From positions 1-40,479 of the forward strand of contig SUUM01000007.1 in assembly GCA_015062525.1 (NCBI GenBank): a stretch of 40,479 nucleotides of DNA. Reading direction: 5' to 3'. Below, one piece after another: positions 1 through 9,079 of this stretch. A program made the translations under genes and the position numbers. This DNA comes from Alphaproteobacteria bacterium (GTDB lineage: Bacteria > Pseudomonadota > Alphaproteobacteria > Rs-D84). Positions within the stretch are counted from its first letter, which is position 1. Each line of letters begins with the position of its first letter. The notes beneath the pieces were generated by a model. The model did no database searches. It was not told the origin of the DNA and saw only the letters and a list, made by a program, of their open reading frames with translations.

Positions 1-16
1 GGTAATAACATTATGA

Positions 17-1060
17 TTATCCTATTTTATATATTTTAACGTAACTGGTGTCTGATGTGCCGGTACTGCCCGATGCACCGTCGCCACCATCGGCGCAATC
101 GGAATAACACCATGCACCTGTGCTTTCGCAGGAGCTGGGGTGCCTTAGGGCGCATGTGGCGCCACCGCCACCCCCACCATATGACACCGCCGTGTGACCG
201 GCGCATTGCCAATATACATTTTTGCCACCCGCACCACCGTATGCGATATTTTTTGTTTGTGAATCCCCCATCAGGTTTTCCGCATCGCCACCATTACCAC
301 CCCCATTGGTGGTTGCATTTTCGCCGGCGGTCATTTTAAATTGTGTGCTTGAACCCGCCGCACCACCAACGCCATTTGGCGCACCCCCGCCACCCCCACC
401 GCAACCAAATTCACTATATCCAAATACACTATATATATAAGAATCGCCTATCTTAATATCTTGTACAGAATATGTTCCAGATGGTGTTGATTGACAATGG
501 TATTCGTAAGTTTGTCCCCCACCACCAGGATATGCTTGTGCAGTTAAATTAAAACACTGTGACGATGGTGCGCCGATACCAACAATTGCACGGTCACCCA
601 CCACCAACATGCTGTCCACACCCGATGCGCCACCACCCGGAATCTGATGTTTTGTCACCGTGGGACTGTCATTACCGTCGCCACCACGAAACGCATATAC
701 GGTTGTTTGTGTGGGTAATTTAAATATCTGGCTTACAACATTCGCGGTAATGTTTGTCTTGCCCAAACCGGCATTACACCGCGATTGTTTTCCGCCCGCA
801 CCACCACGCAATTCCACGCGATACATTCCCGCATCCAGCGTGACCCCTTGACATTCATTAATTGCCCCATTTGAATCAAGTAAATTATCGTCCGCATTTG
901 AATATACCAGTTTTTCCGAGGTATCAAGAAATTCGCCCCCATCGGGTATAACAATTGCATGGTATATTTTTCCGTCGGTATTTTGTACGTGTAATGTCGG
1001 CGATGTATATTGTTGTTCATACACCTGAATTTCAACATTATTAACATGTATTGCCGGCAT
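17..1060 (-). CDS. Glycine-rich surface or tail-fibre-like protein
   Basis: About 347 residues. The N-terminal ~90 residues are non-repetitive (starting MPAIHVNNVEI) and the rest is dominated by Gly-rich runs (GGAGG, GGGGGG, GGNGG) mixed with many Cys, Ser, Thr and Asn, ending in SYVKIYKIG. No signal peptide or membrane segment is seen. This composition is typical of phage tail-fibre tips and extracellular glycine-rich domains, but no specific family is certain. I prefer the ATG at 1060 because a GGGGGG Shine-Dalgarno-like run lies just upstream; an in-frame ATG at 1072 would place that run inside the gene. It lies downstream of priA on the same strand, separated by 198 bp containing two palindromes. 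Function unknown; a host-contact or phage-derived role is inference. Confidence 0.7.
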   Translation of the reverse strand: MPAIHVNNVEIQVYEQQYTSPTLHVQNTDGKIYHAIVIPDGGEFLDTSEKLVYSNADDNLLDSNGAINECQGVTLDAGMYRVELRGGAGGKQSRCNAGLGKTNITANVVSQIFKLPTQTTVYAFRGGDGNDSPTVTKHQIPGGGASGVDSMLVVGDRAIVGIGAPSSQCFNLTAQAYPGGGGQTYEYHCQSTPSGTYSVQDIKIGDSYIYSVFGYSEFGCGGGGGGAPNGVGGAAGSSTQFKMTAGENATTNGGGNGGDAENLMGDSQTKNIAYGGAGGKNVYWQCAGHTAVSYGGGGGGATCALRHPSSCESTGAWCYSDCADGGDGASGSTGTSDTSYVKIYKIG

Positions 1061-1077
1061 AAATCCCCCCATTTAGA

Positions 1078-1193
1078 CTATAAAACAAACCAACGTTTGT
1101 TTTATAGTTGATTTGCGCTTGCAAAAATGGCGGAAATCTGCTATTTTTATGTTCGACAAAGTGGTATAAAACAAACGTTGGTTTGTTTTATAG
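1078..1193. repeat. Pair of mirror-image 30-bp palindromes (possible operators)
   Basis: The first palindrome (1078-1107) has perfect 13-bp arms, ctataaaacaaac and its complement, around the loop caac. The second (1164-1193) has the same arms (12 bp perfect) around gttg, so it is the reverse complement of the first at 29 of 30 positions. They are 56 bp apart, upstream of the glycine-rich gene and downstream of priA. The stems are AT-rich, unlike a Rho-independent terminator. They could be binding sites for a dimeric repressor or a short insertion. Function is inference. Confidence 0.75.
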
Positions 1194-1258
1194 TTTTTAT
1201 GCCGGTTAATGCATTGATATTACTTGTGTTTTTAAGATAAAAAATAAATAAAAGTTAA

Positions 1259-3457
1259 TCACATAAAATTCACGGGATTAACGTCTGTTTTTACACGAAT
1301 ATTTGCGGGTTGTCGTACCTTGCCCAGCCAATGTGCCACCGCCGGTTGTAATGCCGCCGTTGCGCCACCTGCGACCAAGAATCGCATACGGTACCAATTT
1401 CGTATTTGATATATTTGTGCGGCAATCGGCCCCATTATTTTTGCGCCTGATATCGCGGGTGCCGCCGCCGCCAAATCCGCACAGTACTTTTGCAGGACGG
1501 ATTCTTTTTCACCTTCGACAATAATGGCAATTAATTGACCGTATGGGGGCATTTTGGCCGCGCGTCGCCCCGCCATATCGCCCGCCATAAATTCATCGCG
1601 CGCACCCGAACAAATGGCGGTCAAAACCGGATGGTCGGGCTGATAAGTCTGCATCATAACACGCCCCGGTGTTGTTCCGCGCCCTGCGCGCCCCGCCACC
1701 TGGAATAATTGCTGAAAAGTATGCTCGCCCGCACGAAAATCCGTCCCGAACAGTCCCATATCAGCATCAACCACCCCAACCAATGTCAGGTTTGGAAAAT
1801 GGTGCCCCTTGGCCAGGATTTGTGTGCCAATAACAATATCAATTTCCCCACTTTCCATTTTCTGAACCAATCGTTCCAATGCCTGGCGCGACGTAATAAT
1901 ATCGCTGGATACCAGGGCGGTTTGTGCATTTGGGAAACGCACATTCACTTCTTCTTGGATTTTTTCCAGTCCCACCCCGCGCATTGATACATCTGTACCG
2001 CAATCTGGACATGCCTTGTTCAGTGGTGCCGTCCGTCCACACATATGGCACAGTAATTTCCCAACACGTTTATGATAGGTCATTCCAACGCTGCAATCGG
2101 GACACGTTGCCGTCCAACCACATTTTTTACATTGCACAATTGGCGCAAACCCACGTCGATTAATAAACAACATTACCTGATGACCTGCGCCAATGGTTTC
2201 AGCAATCGCATCGCACAGCGGTTTTGATAAAAATCCAGTTTGCTCGGTATCATTTACTGTGTATGAATCGGGGCGATTTTCACGCAAATCAATGGTTGTT
2301 ATTTCCGGCATTTGTGCGCCACCAAAACGCGATGTTAGTTTCAGCCGTGAATACTTGCCAACATTAACATTTTCAATTGTTTCGGCGGCGGGCGTCGCAC
2401 TTGCCAACACGACTGGGAATCCCGCAATCTTGGCGCGCAGAATCGCCATGTCGCGTGCGTGATAATTGCCCATATCTTCTTGTTTGTACGATGTGTCGTG
2501 TTCTTCATCTATTACAATTAATCCCAAATCCCCCCATGGCAGAAACAGCGCGCTGCGTGTTCCAACAACCATCTTGATTTTTCCGCCCAGAACACCGTGC
2601 CAAATTTCGCGCCGGCGTGCGGCGGTTAGATTGCTGTGCCATACAACGGGCGGCGCGCCAAATCGTGATTCGAATCTCGACATAAATTGCGCAGTCAGGG
2701 CGATTTCCGGCATCATCAGCAATACCGACTTTCCGTTTTTATACGCGCGCCACGCGGAATCAAAATAAACCTGGGTTTTACCGCTGCCCGTGATTCCGTC
2801 TAGCAGATGAACAGAAAATCCACCATTTGCAATCGAAGCACCTATTTTATCTGCCGCCAACTGTTGTTCATCGTTAAGAACGACATTCCCCGAATCATGA
2901 TATACGTATTCTGTGAATGGGCGCGTGCGTACTTGTTCGCCGGCGGGCATTAATGTACCGTTTTTTATCATCGTTCGTACAACAGCGCCCGACACATGCG
3001 CAATATTTTGAATGTCAGACACCGTCATCGGGTCGTTGTCATTTGATGAAAACGCATCCATTACCGCCATACGTTTTTGTGTCATGCGTGCGCCTGTGTC
3101 AAAGTTAAAAGAATACAGCGTATCCAATCGTGGGGGCGAAAACGCATCTGGAATATTTACAATTAATCGCAACACGGTTCCCGGTGCCATCAGCGTCCAG
3201 TCCGACATGCGCTTTATCCATTGTAAATCGGTTATATTCAATCGTGCGTTATGCACGGCAACAACATCGCGTATCTTATCTTCTGGTAAATTACTATCGC
3301 CAATCCCCCACACGATGCCAATGCATGGACGGTTCATGACACGCACCGACACAAATGTACCAATGTCTGCCCCCGCCACCAGGCGATAATCATAGCCTGC
3401 GTTGGGAATGTTTGCGATTAAAACCTTTACTATTGTGCCCGATTTAAACATAATCAT
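1259..3457 (-). CDS. priA: Primosomal protein N' (replication restart helicase PriA)
   Basis: A 732-residue superfamily 2 DNA helicase that reloads the replisome at stalled or repaired forks. Visible features are an N-terminal DNA-binding region, Walker A GITGSGKT near residue 222, Walker B DEEH near 315, and a zinc-binding block with four CxxC pairs (CKKC, CPDC, CHMC, CPDC) near residues 455-490. The C-terminal helicase motif containing QVAGRAGRG is also present. Length is normal for PriA (about 730). The start is ATG 3457; ATG 3451 is an alternative. It is transcribed away from the kinase-like gene beginning at 3524. Nothing appears broken. Confidence 0.97.
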   Translation of the reverse strand: MIMFKSGTIVKVLIANIPNAGYDYRLVAGADIGTFVSVRVMNRPCIGIVWGIGDSNLPEDKIRDVVAVHNARLNITDLQWIKRMSDWTLMAPGTVLRLIVNIPDAFSPPRLDTLYSFNFDTGARMTQKRMAVMDAFSSNDNDPMTVSDIQNIAHVSGAVVRTMIKNGTLMPAGEQVRTRPFTEYVYHDSGNVVLNDEQQLAADKIGASIANGGFSVHLLDGITGSGKTQVYFDSAWRAYKNGKSVLLMMPEIALTAQFMSRFESRFGAPPVVWHSNLTAARRREIWHGVLGGKIKMVVGTRSALFLPWGDLGLIVIDEEHDTSYKQEDMGNYHARDMAILRAKIAGFPVVLASATPAAETIENVNVGKYSRLKLTSRFGGAQMPEITTIDLRENRPDSYTVNDTEQTGFLSKPLCDAIAETIGAGHQVMLFINRRGFAPIVQCKKCGWTATCPDCSVGMTYHKRVGKLLCHMCGRTAPLNKACPDCGTDVSMRGVGLEKIQEEVNVRFPNAQTALVSSDIITSRQALERLVQKMESGEIDIVIGTQILAKGHHFPNLTLVGVVDADMGLFGTDFRAGEHTFQQLFQVAGRAGRGTTPGRVMMQTYQPDHPVLTAICSGARDEFMAGDMAGRRAAKMPPYGQLIAIIVEGEKESVLQKYCADLAAAAPAISGAKIMGPIAAQIYQIRNWYRMRFLVAGGATAALQPAVAHWLGKVRQPANIRVKTDVNPVNFM

Positions 3458-3523
3458 AAAGTACTTGTTTTTTTCTTTTTTTTCAATACCATTTATGGCA
3501 TAAATTTTTTGGGGGTTCTAAAA

Positions 3524-4258
3524 GTGTTATGGCGTTTGTATTTTGAAGTTTATGATTTCTTGGTGGGGCTTATTCCGGTGCGTGTTTGGCGCGAAACAAT
3601 CAGACGCAAGGAATTATATGATTATCGTAAAAAATTCAATGCGCTGAAACATGCTTTGCCACGTGGCGAATTTCGTCATGTTCGCGTTATCAAAGGTGGT
3701 TGGAATATTGGATTTATCTTCAACAATAAATACGTATGCAAAATTCGCAAATACTATGAAAAGAATATGCCGGTTGAAAAAATCGTCCGGGAAAAACGTA
3801 TTACCGATGCATTTGGTCCGATTGTTCCAATTAAAATCCTAAAAATAGACATTATTGAATCGTGTGGCTATACATTTTACAGATATAACTTTATTCCCGG
3901 TAAAAATTTAAATCGCATGCCGTTGAAAACTATAATTGAACACGGTTGGCGTTGGGGCAAACAATTGGCGGAATTCATAGATGCTATGCATAATGCTGAC
4001 CCAACTGAAATCGCAGATCTGAAAAGCGGTGAAGGCGACGGTTGGAATCATAACGATATATGCAATAATATTATCGTAGATAAAAAGACAATGAATATTG
4101 TGGGCCTTATTGATTGGGAATATTCGGGCTGGGGCGCGTTGGATACGGAATTTAGCAATTGCACCGCGTTTTCCAAGAAAATGCAGGCATCAGGAATTGG
4201 TACCGCAATCCAAATTGAATATCACGTTATGCAAAAAAAGAAAGCAAAACGAAAATAG
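3524..4258 (+). CDS. LicA/choline-kinase-like phosphotransferase
   Basis: 244 residues with the aminoglycoside phosphotransferase/choline kinase signature. The catalytic-loop motif HNDICNNIIVD begins near residue 175 and the metal-binding motif IDWEYSG near 196. The latter is typical of LicA/CotS-like kinases, which phosphorylate choline or other small molecules. The N-terminal ~45 residues are basic and hydrophobic. I chose GTG 3524 because GGGGG at 3511-3515 sits 8 nt upstream; TTG 3509 is the only longer alternative and would overlap that run. The gene stands alone, divergent from priA, with a terminator about 120 bp downstream. Two other kinase-like genes at 37.8 and 39.3 kb have these motifs at nearly the same residue positions. 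The substrate is unknown. Confidence 0.8.
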   Translation: MLWRLYFEVYDFLVGLIPVRVWRETIRRKELYDYRKKFNALKHALPRGEFRHVRVIKGGWNIGFIFNNKYVCKIRKYYEKNMPVEKIVREKRITDAFGPIVPIKILKIDIIESCGYTFYRYNFIPGKNLNRMPLKTIIEHGWRWGKQLAEFIDAMHNADPTEIADLKSGEGDGWNHNDICNNIIVDKKTMNIVGLIDWEYSGWGALDTEFSNCTAFSKKMQASGIGTAIQIEYHVMQKKKAKRK

Positions 4259-4375
4259 CTCACCCTTTTGTTGACAAAAACCTTAACGTATCGCAGCTCA
4301 ACATAAAAAACACGATATGGAATACCAGGTTCAAAGAATGTTTATAGATACAGCAACATATATAAAAAATAATAA

Positions 4376-4400
4376 AAATTCCCGCATTTGCGGGATTTTT
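4376..4400. terminator. Bidirectional Rho-independent terminator
   Basis: The stem tcccgc/gcggga (loop attt) is flanked by an A-run on the left and a T-run on the right. It can therefore end both the kinase-like gene (plus) and the rpiB operon (minus). Confidence 0.85.
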
Positions 4401-4416
4401 ACTTTCTGAACATTTA

Positions 4417-4863
4417 TCAAGAAATTTTTTCAACACGACGGATTCGACGTTCAATTGCATCAAACGGACTTTCAAGGAAAGTTTGCGCACACAGAAAGGC
4501 AACCTCGATATCAATATCATCGGCGGCCAATGCTAAAACATTTGTGTCGTCATGGAAACGATCATCACGCGCCTGGGTTGGATTATCACAGCGCGATGCG
4601 CGAATATGGCGATAACGATTTGCAGCAATCATAACACCGGCACCCGTGCCACAAATGATAATACCACGTGAATCCGGCACGTCTTTCATAGCATCTGCCA
4701 AAGTGGTGGCAACATCTGGATAATCAACAGATATGTTCGGGTCGTCCACGCCCAAATTTACAACGTTATACCCCAATGCCGATAACATTTCAATCAGATA
4801 CAATTTCAAACCAACACCACGATGGTCGGCGGCCATAAAAACTTTGGATACAGTTTTATTCAT
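4417..4863 (-). CDS. rpiB: Ribose-5-phosphate isomerase B
   Basis: 148 residues of the RpiB/LacAB family, interconverting ribose 5-phosphate and ribulose 5-phosphate in the pentose phosphate pathway. Diagnostic segments are AADHRG near the N-terminus, ICGTGAGVMIAAN near residue 70 (the family's Cys/GTG anion-binding loop), and the HDDTNVLALAADD region. Its start codon overlaps the bactofilin stop (ATGA), indicating translational coupling as the last gene of a four-gene minus-strand operon. Length is typical. Confidence 0.95.
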   Translation of the reverse strand: MNKTVSKVFMAADHRGVGLKLYLIEMLSALGYNVVNLGVDDPNISVDYPDVATTLADAMKDVPDSRGIIICGTGAGVMIAANRYRHIRASRCDNPTQARDDRFHDDTNVLALAADDIDIEVAFLCAQTFLESPFDAIERRIRRVEKIS

Positions 4864-5210
4864 TTTTCATCATCCTTTCTTTTCTGTAATTTACATTCAA
4901 GTCCCGTGTTGCCCGTAATATTCAGCGTACGATAAGACAATGTACCAACCATGCGCGCTGCGTTGAAAATATTCGCGGTGTTCACGGTCGCAGGACCTTC
5001 TAATTCGCCATGCAGGAACAGCACAGGGGTTTTTACCTCGCCAACGACGCGTCCGCCACGTCCAATAACGATGGTTTCAGCGGTGATATTACCTACGACC
5101 TCGCCATGAATTTGGACGTTATGATCCGTTTTAATATCGCCTGTTAATTTGCAACCGGCACCAATAACGGTTGGCGATTGCTTTTCTGTTGAATTAGTAA
5201 ATGCCAGCAT
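4860..5210 (-). CDS. Bactofilin family cytoskeletal protein
   Basis: 116 residues, a single bactofilin (DUF583) domain. A short disordered N-terminus is followed by right-handed beta-helix repeats rich in the pattern IG.G..V.GEV (TVIGAGCKLTGDIKTDHNVQIHGEVVG and following), then a charged Lys-rich tail. Bactofilins polymerise without nucleotide and position cell-wall enzymes. The adjacent M23 peptidase gene (1-nt gap) is a well-known partner arrangement for cell-shape control. No membrane segment is present, so it is probably recruited to the membrane by its partner. Confidence 0.93.
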   Translation of the reverse strand: MLAFTNSTEKQSPTVIGAGCKLTGDIKTDHNVQIHGEVVGNITAETIVIGRGGRVVGEVKTPVLFLHGELEGPATVNTANIFNAARMVGTLSYRTLNITGNTGLECKLQKRKDDEK

Positions 5211-5211
5211 T

Positions 5212-6489
5212 TTATTCTTCCTTTACAAATTTTGTTGGATCAAAAGGCGAACCCTTGTATCGTATTTCATAGTGTAAATGTGGGCCCGTTGAACGCCCAG
5301 ACGAACCCGCTAAACCAATAACGGTTCCCGGACGCACCCAATTACCACGTGACACCAAAATCTGGGACAAATGGGCGTACAATGTTGTGAATCCCAACCC
5401 ATGATCAATTTCCACCGTTGTGCCATACCCCACACGTTCGCCAGCGGACACCACACGTCCCGGCGCAACAGCCAACAGTTCTGTGCCTATTTTGCCCGCA
5501 AAATCAATCCCACGATGCTTCTTGGGTTTGCCCGTAAATGGGTCCTTGCGCGTACCAAAGTTCGATGTGATTTGCGAATTTACAGGCTTGCCCAATGGTA
5601 AAATTTCATTCAGTCTGCGCAACCCATTCCAACGTTCCAACCCGTCCGCCAATTTCTGATATTTTTCATCCAAATCTTTATCAAATTCAATCGGTGTGAA
5701 TGCAGCCCCCACCAGCGGATTTTTGTACTTGTTTGCATTGCGCAATAATGTCGTTTGATTCAACCCCAATGTCACTAACGTGCTGTTAATACGCTTAATC
5801 CTGTTCTGTAATTCTTCGGTGTTTTCCTTGGTCAACGCAGACACCATATCAACAATGATGTTGTCCGCATCTGCAATCTGCGTAATTGCTTCAACCATTT
5901 GCGCGTTGCGTTTTTTCAATTCTTCGTTTTCTGCACGTGTCAATTCATATTCCGCAGACAGTTCAGATATTTTCGTGTATTCTGGTGTGAATTCTTCGTC
6001 ACGCAACATCTCGACAATACGTGTGCGCAGGAAGTCTAATTCCCCCCACGTTTTAATGCGCGAATTCATTAATTTTTCACGTGCGCCTTCTTTCAAATCT
6101 TTGGCATTCAACACCTTGTCGTCAATGACGTTCAAATCACGGACCAGTTCATTATATTTCGTCAAATATGTTTGCAAATCAGACATATGACGTGTATGCA
6201 TTGCGCGCACTTCTTCTAATTGTTCTGTACGCTTTTGCAATAATGGACGATGATAAACAAACACATACGTAGACCAAGTCGCCCACAGAATCAACCCCAC
6301 CTTGCCACAGAAACGTGTAAAACGCCAAAAACTGCTTTGCCCATATGTATAAACATTCCCACGCGGCGTGTCCATAACGGTGAATTCGCGCGGTGGAAAT
6401 ATACGCACAATAACGCGCCAAATGGCACGAAACGGAGAAGTGATAAACGCCCACAGTGACGTAAAATATCTTGTTATAAAATTTATCAT
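5212..6489 (-). CDS. Membrane-anchored M23 family metallopeptidase (cell-wall hydrolase)
   Basis: 425 residues. One transmembrane helix lies near residues 60-82 (GLILWATWSTYVFVY), with an amphipathic N-terminus before it. A long coiled coil follows at about 85-260, then a C-terminal LytM/M23 domain. Zinc and catalytic motifs are intact: HRGIDFAG near residue 325, TTLYAHL near 373 and GPHLHYEI near 404. Such proteins cut peptidoglycan cross-links. It sits 2 nt after the methyltransferase gene and 1 nt before the bactofilin gene, implying that bactofilin localises this peptidase. The coiled coil could alternatively make it an EnvC-like activator, but the intact HxH and HxxxD motifs argue for an active enzyme. 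Confidence 0.93.
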   Translation of the reverse strand: MINFITRYFTSLWAFITSPFRAIWRVIVRIFPPREFTVMDTPRGNVYTYGQSSFWRFTRFCGKVGLILWATWSTYVFVYHRPLLQKRTEQLEEVRAMHTRHMSDLQTYLTKYNELVRDLNVIDDKVLNAKDLKEGAREKLMNSRIKTWGELDFLRTRIVEMLRDEEFTPEYTKISELSAEYELTRAENEELKKRNAQMVEAITQIADADNIIVDMVSALTKENTEELQNRIKRINSTLVTLGLNQTTLLRNANKYKNPLVGAAFTPIEFDKDLDEKYQKLADGLERWNGLRRLNEILPLGKPVNSQITSNFGTRKDPFTGKPKKHRGIDFAGKIGTELLAVAPGRVVSAGERVGYGTTVEIDHGLGFTTLYAHLSQILVSRGNWVRPGTVIGLAGSSGRSTGPHLHYEIRYKGSPFDPTKFVKEE

Positions 6490-6491
6490 TT

Positions 6492-7169
6492 CTAGGTTAG
6501 TTTAGACAAAACATCCGTGATAGTCAAGCCGTCGCGCAAAACCGGATCATAATTCATTGGCAATCCACGATTCATTACCGAAATACCCCGAGACCCCAGA
6601 CGGCCCGATATTAACACGCGCTCTGCTACGTTGCGGGCACCGAACAATGGCAGAATTGTTATATCACCCAGCTTTTTTGACATTTCTGCAATAACGCACG
6701 CAATCGTTGTTGCATCTGTGATTATACAAAAGGTTCCCATCGGACGCACACGCGCAATACAGCGTGCCACCCACGTCCCCAAATCCACATTATGATGCGC
6801 ATTGTGCTTTGCCGGGGTACCATTAAAATACGGCGGGTTTGTTATAACCAAATCAAACGTTCGTGTTGTTCGCCAAGTATTTATATCAGCATTTATCAGT
6901 TCAACATTGGCGCCATTTAATTCCGCGTTTTCGCGACAAGCACTTAACATTTTGTCAGATGTATCAATCCCTGTAATGTGTGTGTCTGGATTGTGCGCCA
7001 ACAAACACAGCGATACACCACCGGTCCCAATACCGACATCCAGCGCACTTTTTACGCCCCGTGGCGCAAACGCCGCCAACCAAACCGCATCAGACGTTGG
7101 ATTATAATGACCGCGACGCATTTTAACACGTCCGCCCACCAGGGTAAAAATTTCTTGTTTTATATTCAT
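6492..7169 (-). CDS. TrmN6-like N6-adenine methyltransferase (tRNA1(Val)-type)
   Basis: 225 residues, a class I SAM-dependent methyltransferase of the COG4123 type. The SAM-binding motif is LDVGIGTGGVSL near residue 43, the acidic GIDTS strand end follows, and the amino-methyltransferase signature NPPYF lies near 110. Family members such as YfiC/TrmN6 methylate A37 of tRNA-Val. The N-terminal ...GHYNPTSDAVWLAAF segment is characteristic of the family. It is the first gene of the operon continuing into the M23, bactofilin and rpiB genes. The exact tRNA substrate is inferred from the family. Confidence 0.87.
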   Translation of the reverse strand: MNIKQEIFTLVGGRVKMRRGHYNPTSDAVWLAAFAPRGVKSALDVGIGTGGVSLCLLAHNPDTHITGIDTSDKMLSACRENAELNGANVELINADINTWRTTRTFDLVITNPPYFNGTPAKHNAHHNVDLGTWVARCIARVRPMGTFCIITDATTIACVIAEMSKKLGDITILPLFGARNVAERVLISGRLGSRGISVMNRGLPMNYDPVLRDGLTITDVLSKLT

Positions 7170-7209
7170 AGGTATTTATAATAAAACAACAAAAATAAAA
7201 GGCAAGTTT

Positions 7210-8196
7210 ATGTTAAATGATTTTATCATAGTAGAAAGCGCCATCAGTGCGTTTAATAATGTAGCCCTGTGGACGCCCGCGTTTTTATGGTGGACAATTT
7301 TAACATTACCTTTGTTTGTTGTTATTTATTGGTGTGCAGACACAATTATGACGCGCATTGGCTGGACACGGGAAAATATATTGAACCGTGCGACTGTGTG
7401 GGTCGCAGGATTGACATGTGCATGGATTGTTATGTTTGGTGGAAATTATGCCGTCCTGCGTGACAGTTTGTCGGTCTTGCCAATGATGACCATGATAATT
7501 TTATTTTTAACATCATTGTTTGTTTCTTCGCATTTGCGGGACCATGCATTACCGCGCATGAATTGGTGGCGCTGGGGTCTGGTGATAATAGCAATTGTTG
7601 CGGTGGGCTTGTCTGATACACACACGTGGTGGGGACCAATAGCCCAGATTGGCGCGTTGATTCTGGGGGTATTACTGGGGCGTGTCGCACATGGTGCCAT
7701 GCGACCATTTGGCGGACTGGTGTTAATTATGATGATGGTTGCAATTGCGATATTGATGCAGCCTGAATTTTTCAGATTTGGCCAACTGGGCAATTTGACA
7801 CTGATACATTTGACGGCAATTCTTGCTTTGGGCTGCATGTGTATGATAATAATCGCAGTTCAGAACATAAATCCGCGCAACAAAATCCGCCATGGGGTGT
7901 ACATAAAACTAAAGTGGTTAATGCGCGTGGTTTGTGCCTTGGGTGTGGCATTGTTTATATTGACCGAGGCTGTCCCCGTATTCATTGGGACAATGGTTGC
8001 GGTGTTTTTATCAATCGCGTTGTCGGTGTGGCACGCAGATCGTGTAAATGTTATTCTGGGCGATAAAATGTTCGCAATTGCATTGATGACGTTTGGCGCA
8101 ATAACGGTTATGCCGGTAATAACAACGATTGGTATTTTGTATTGGGTAAATACAGACAATGCGAAAATCTGGGCTGAAACCAAACAGTTGTTATAA
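7210..8196 (+). CDS. Polytopic membrane protein of unknown function
   Basis: 328 residues, almost entirely hydrophobic, with roughly nine or ten transmembrane helices from residue 18 to about 320 and short charged loops (TRIGWTRENILNR, NPRNKIRH). I do not recognise a family. AAAGG 7 nt upstream of ATG 7210 supports the start. It is divergent from the methyltransferase operon and precedes lpxA by 82 bp. An envelope role is possible from position only. Confidence 0.75.
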   Translation: MLNDFIIVESAISAFNNVALWTPAFLWWTILTLPLFVVIYWCADTIMTRIGWTRENILNRATVWVAGLTCAWIVMFGGNYAVLRDSLSVLPMMTMIILFLTSLFVSSHLRDHALPRMNWWRWGLVIIAIVAVGLSDTHTWWGPIAQIGALILGVLLGRVAHGAMRPFGGLVLIMMMVAIAILMQPEFFRFGQLGNLTLIHLTAILALGCMCMIIIAVQNINPRNKIRHGVYIKLKWLMRVVCALGVALFILTEAVPVFIGTMVAVFLSIALSVWHADRVNVILGDKMFAIALMTFGAITVMPVITTIGILYWVNTDNAKIWAETKQLL

Positions 8197-8278
8197 TTCG
8201 TTATATTTATTTAATAACAATTTGCGCTTATATAATATATGATAAGTCCACTAATTATTAAAAATAACGGATATTATT

Positions 8279-9079
8279 ATGGCTATACATCCAACTGCAA
8301 TTATTCATCCTGACGCGAAACTGGGCGCAGATTGTAAGATTGGTCCATATTGCATTGTGGGCGCGAACGTGGTTTTGGGCGACCGCGTAGAGTTAGTTTC
8401 TCATGTTGTTATCGACGGTAAAACATCAATTGGCGATGATTCTATTATCTATCCTTTTGCAGTTGTTGGCGTAATGAGCCAGGACTTGAAATGGCAGGAC
8501 GAAGCCACCATGACCGGTGTTCGCATTGGCAAGCGTTGCAAGATTCGTGAATACGCAACAATTCATTCGGGCACACCTGCGTCTGATGGTACGGTTATTG
8601 GTGACGATTGTCAGATTATGGTTAATGCGCACGTTGCGCACGATTGTCGCGTCGGAAACAGTGTTGTTATGTCAAACCTGGTGCAATTGGCCGGCCATGT
8701 CGAGGTTGAAGATTTCGCAATCATCAGCGGTGGCGCCATGGTTCTGCAATTTGCGCGCATTGGCCGCAACGCATTTATTGGTGGGATGTCGGGTGTTGGA
8801 AACGACGTATTGCCGTACGCAATTTATGATGGTAGCCCACGTGCCGTTTATCGCACAATCAACCGTGTTGGCTTAATGCGTCATGGATTTACAAATGAAG
8901 ATATGCATGCAATCCATTCTGTCTATTCTGCGGTATTTAATGGCGGCGAAGGTACGGTGTCGGAACGCCTGGCCAAGGTTCGCAAGGAAGTAAAAAACAA
9001 CAAATACGCGATGGACGCAATTGATTTTATCGAAAATCGTTCCAAACGTGGTATTGGTACATCTAAGAATGCCGAATAA
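8279..9079 (+). CDS. lpxA: UDP-N-acetylglucosamine acyltransferase
   Basis: 266 residues. It catalyses the first step of lipid A synthesis, moving a hydroxyacyl chain from ACP to UDP-GlcNAc in the cytoplasm. The start MAIHPTAIIHPDAKLG and the hexapeptide repeats (IGPYCIVGANVVLG and following) form the left-handed beta helix. The catalytic-His region AHVAHDCRVGN lies near residue 124, and a C-terminal helical domain follows. Length matches the family (about 262). It overlaps lpxB by 11 nt. Unlike many proteobacteria, lpxD, fabZ and lpxI are not adjacent. Confidence 0.96.
   Translation: MAIHPTAIIHPDAKLGADCKIGPYCIVGANVVLGDRVELVSHVVIDGKTSIGDDSIIYPFAVVGVMSQDLKWQDEATMTGVRIGKRCKIREYATIHSGTPASDGTVIGDDCQIMVNAHVAHDCRVGNSVVMSNLVQLAGHVEVEDFAIISGGAMVLQFARIGRNAFIGGMSGVGNDVLPYAIYDGSPRAVYRTINRVGLMRHGFTNEDMHAIHSVYSAVFNGGEGTVSERLAKVRKEVKNNKYAMDAIDFIENRSKRGIGTSKNAE

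Noticed and set aside
55-851. Plus-strand open frames rich in His and Pro opposite the glycine-rich gene
   Set aside because: They are the complement of Gly-rich codons (ccn/cac repeats) and lack ribosome binding sites and family features.
1119-1147. Plus-strand promoter-like TTGCAA, 17 nt, TATTTT between the two palindromes
   Set aside because: It points away from the glycine-rich gene, and no plus-strand gene follows before the convergent priA end. Probably chance in AT-rich DNA.
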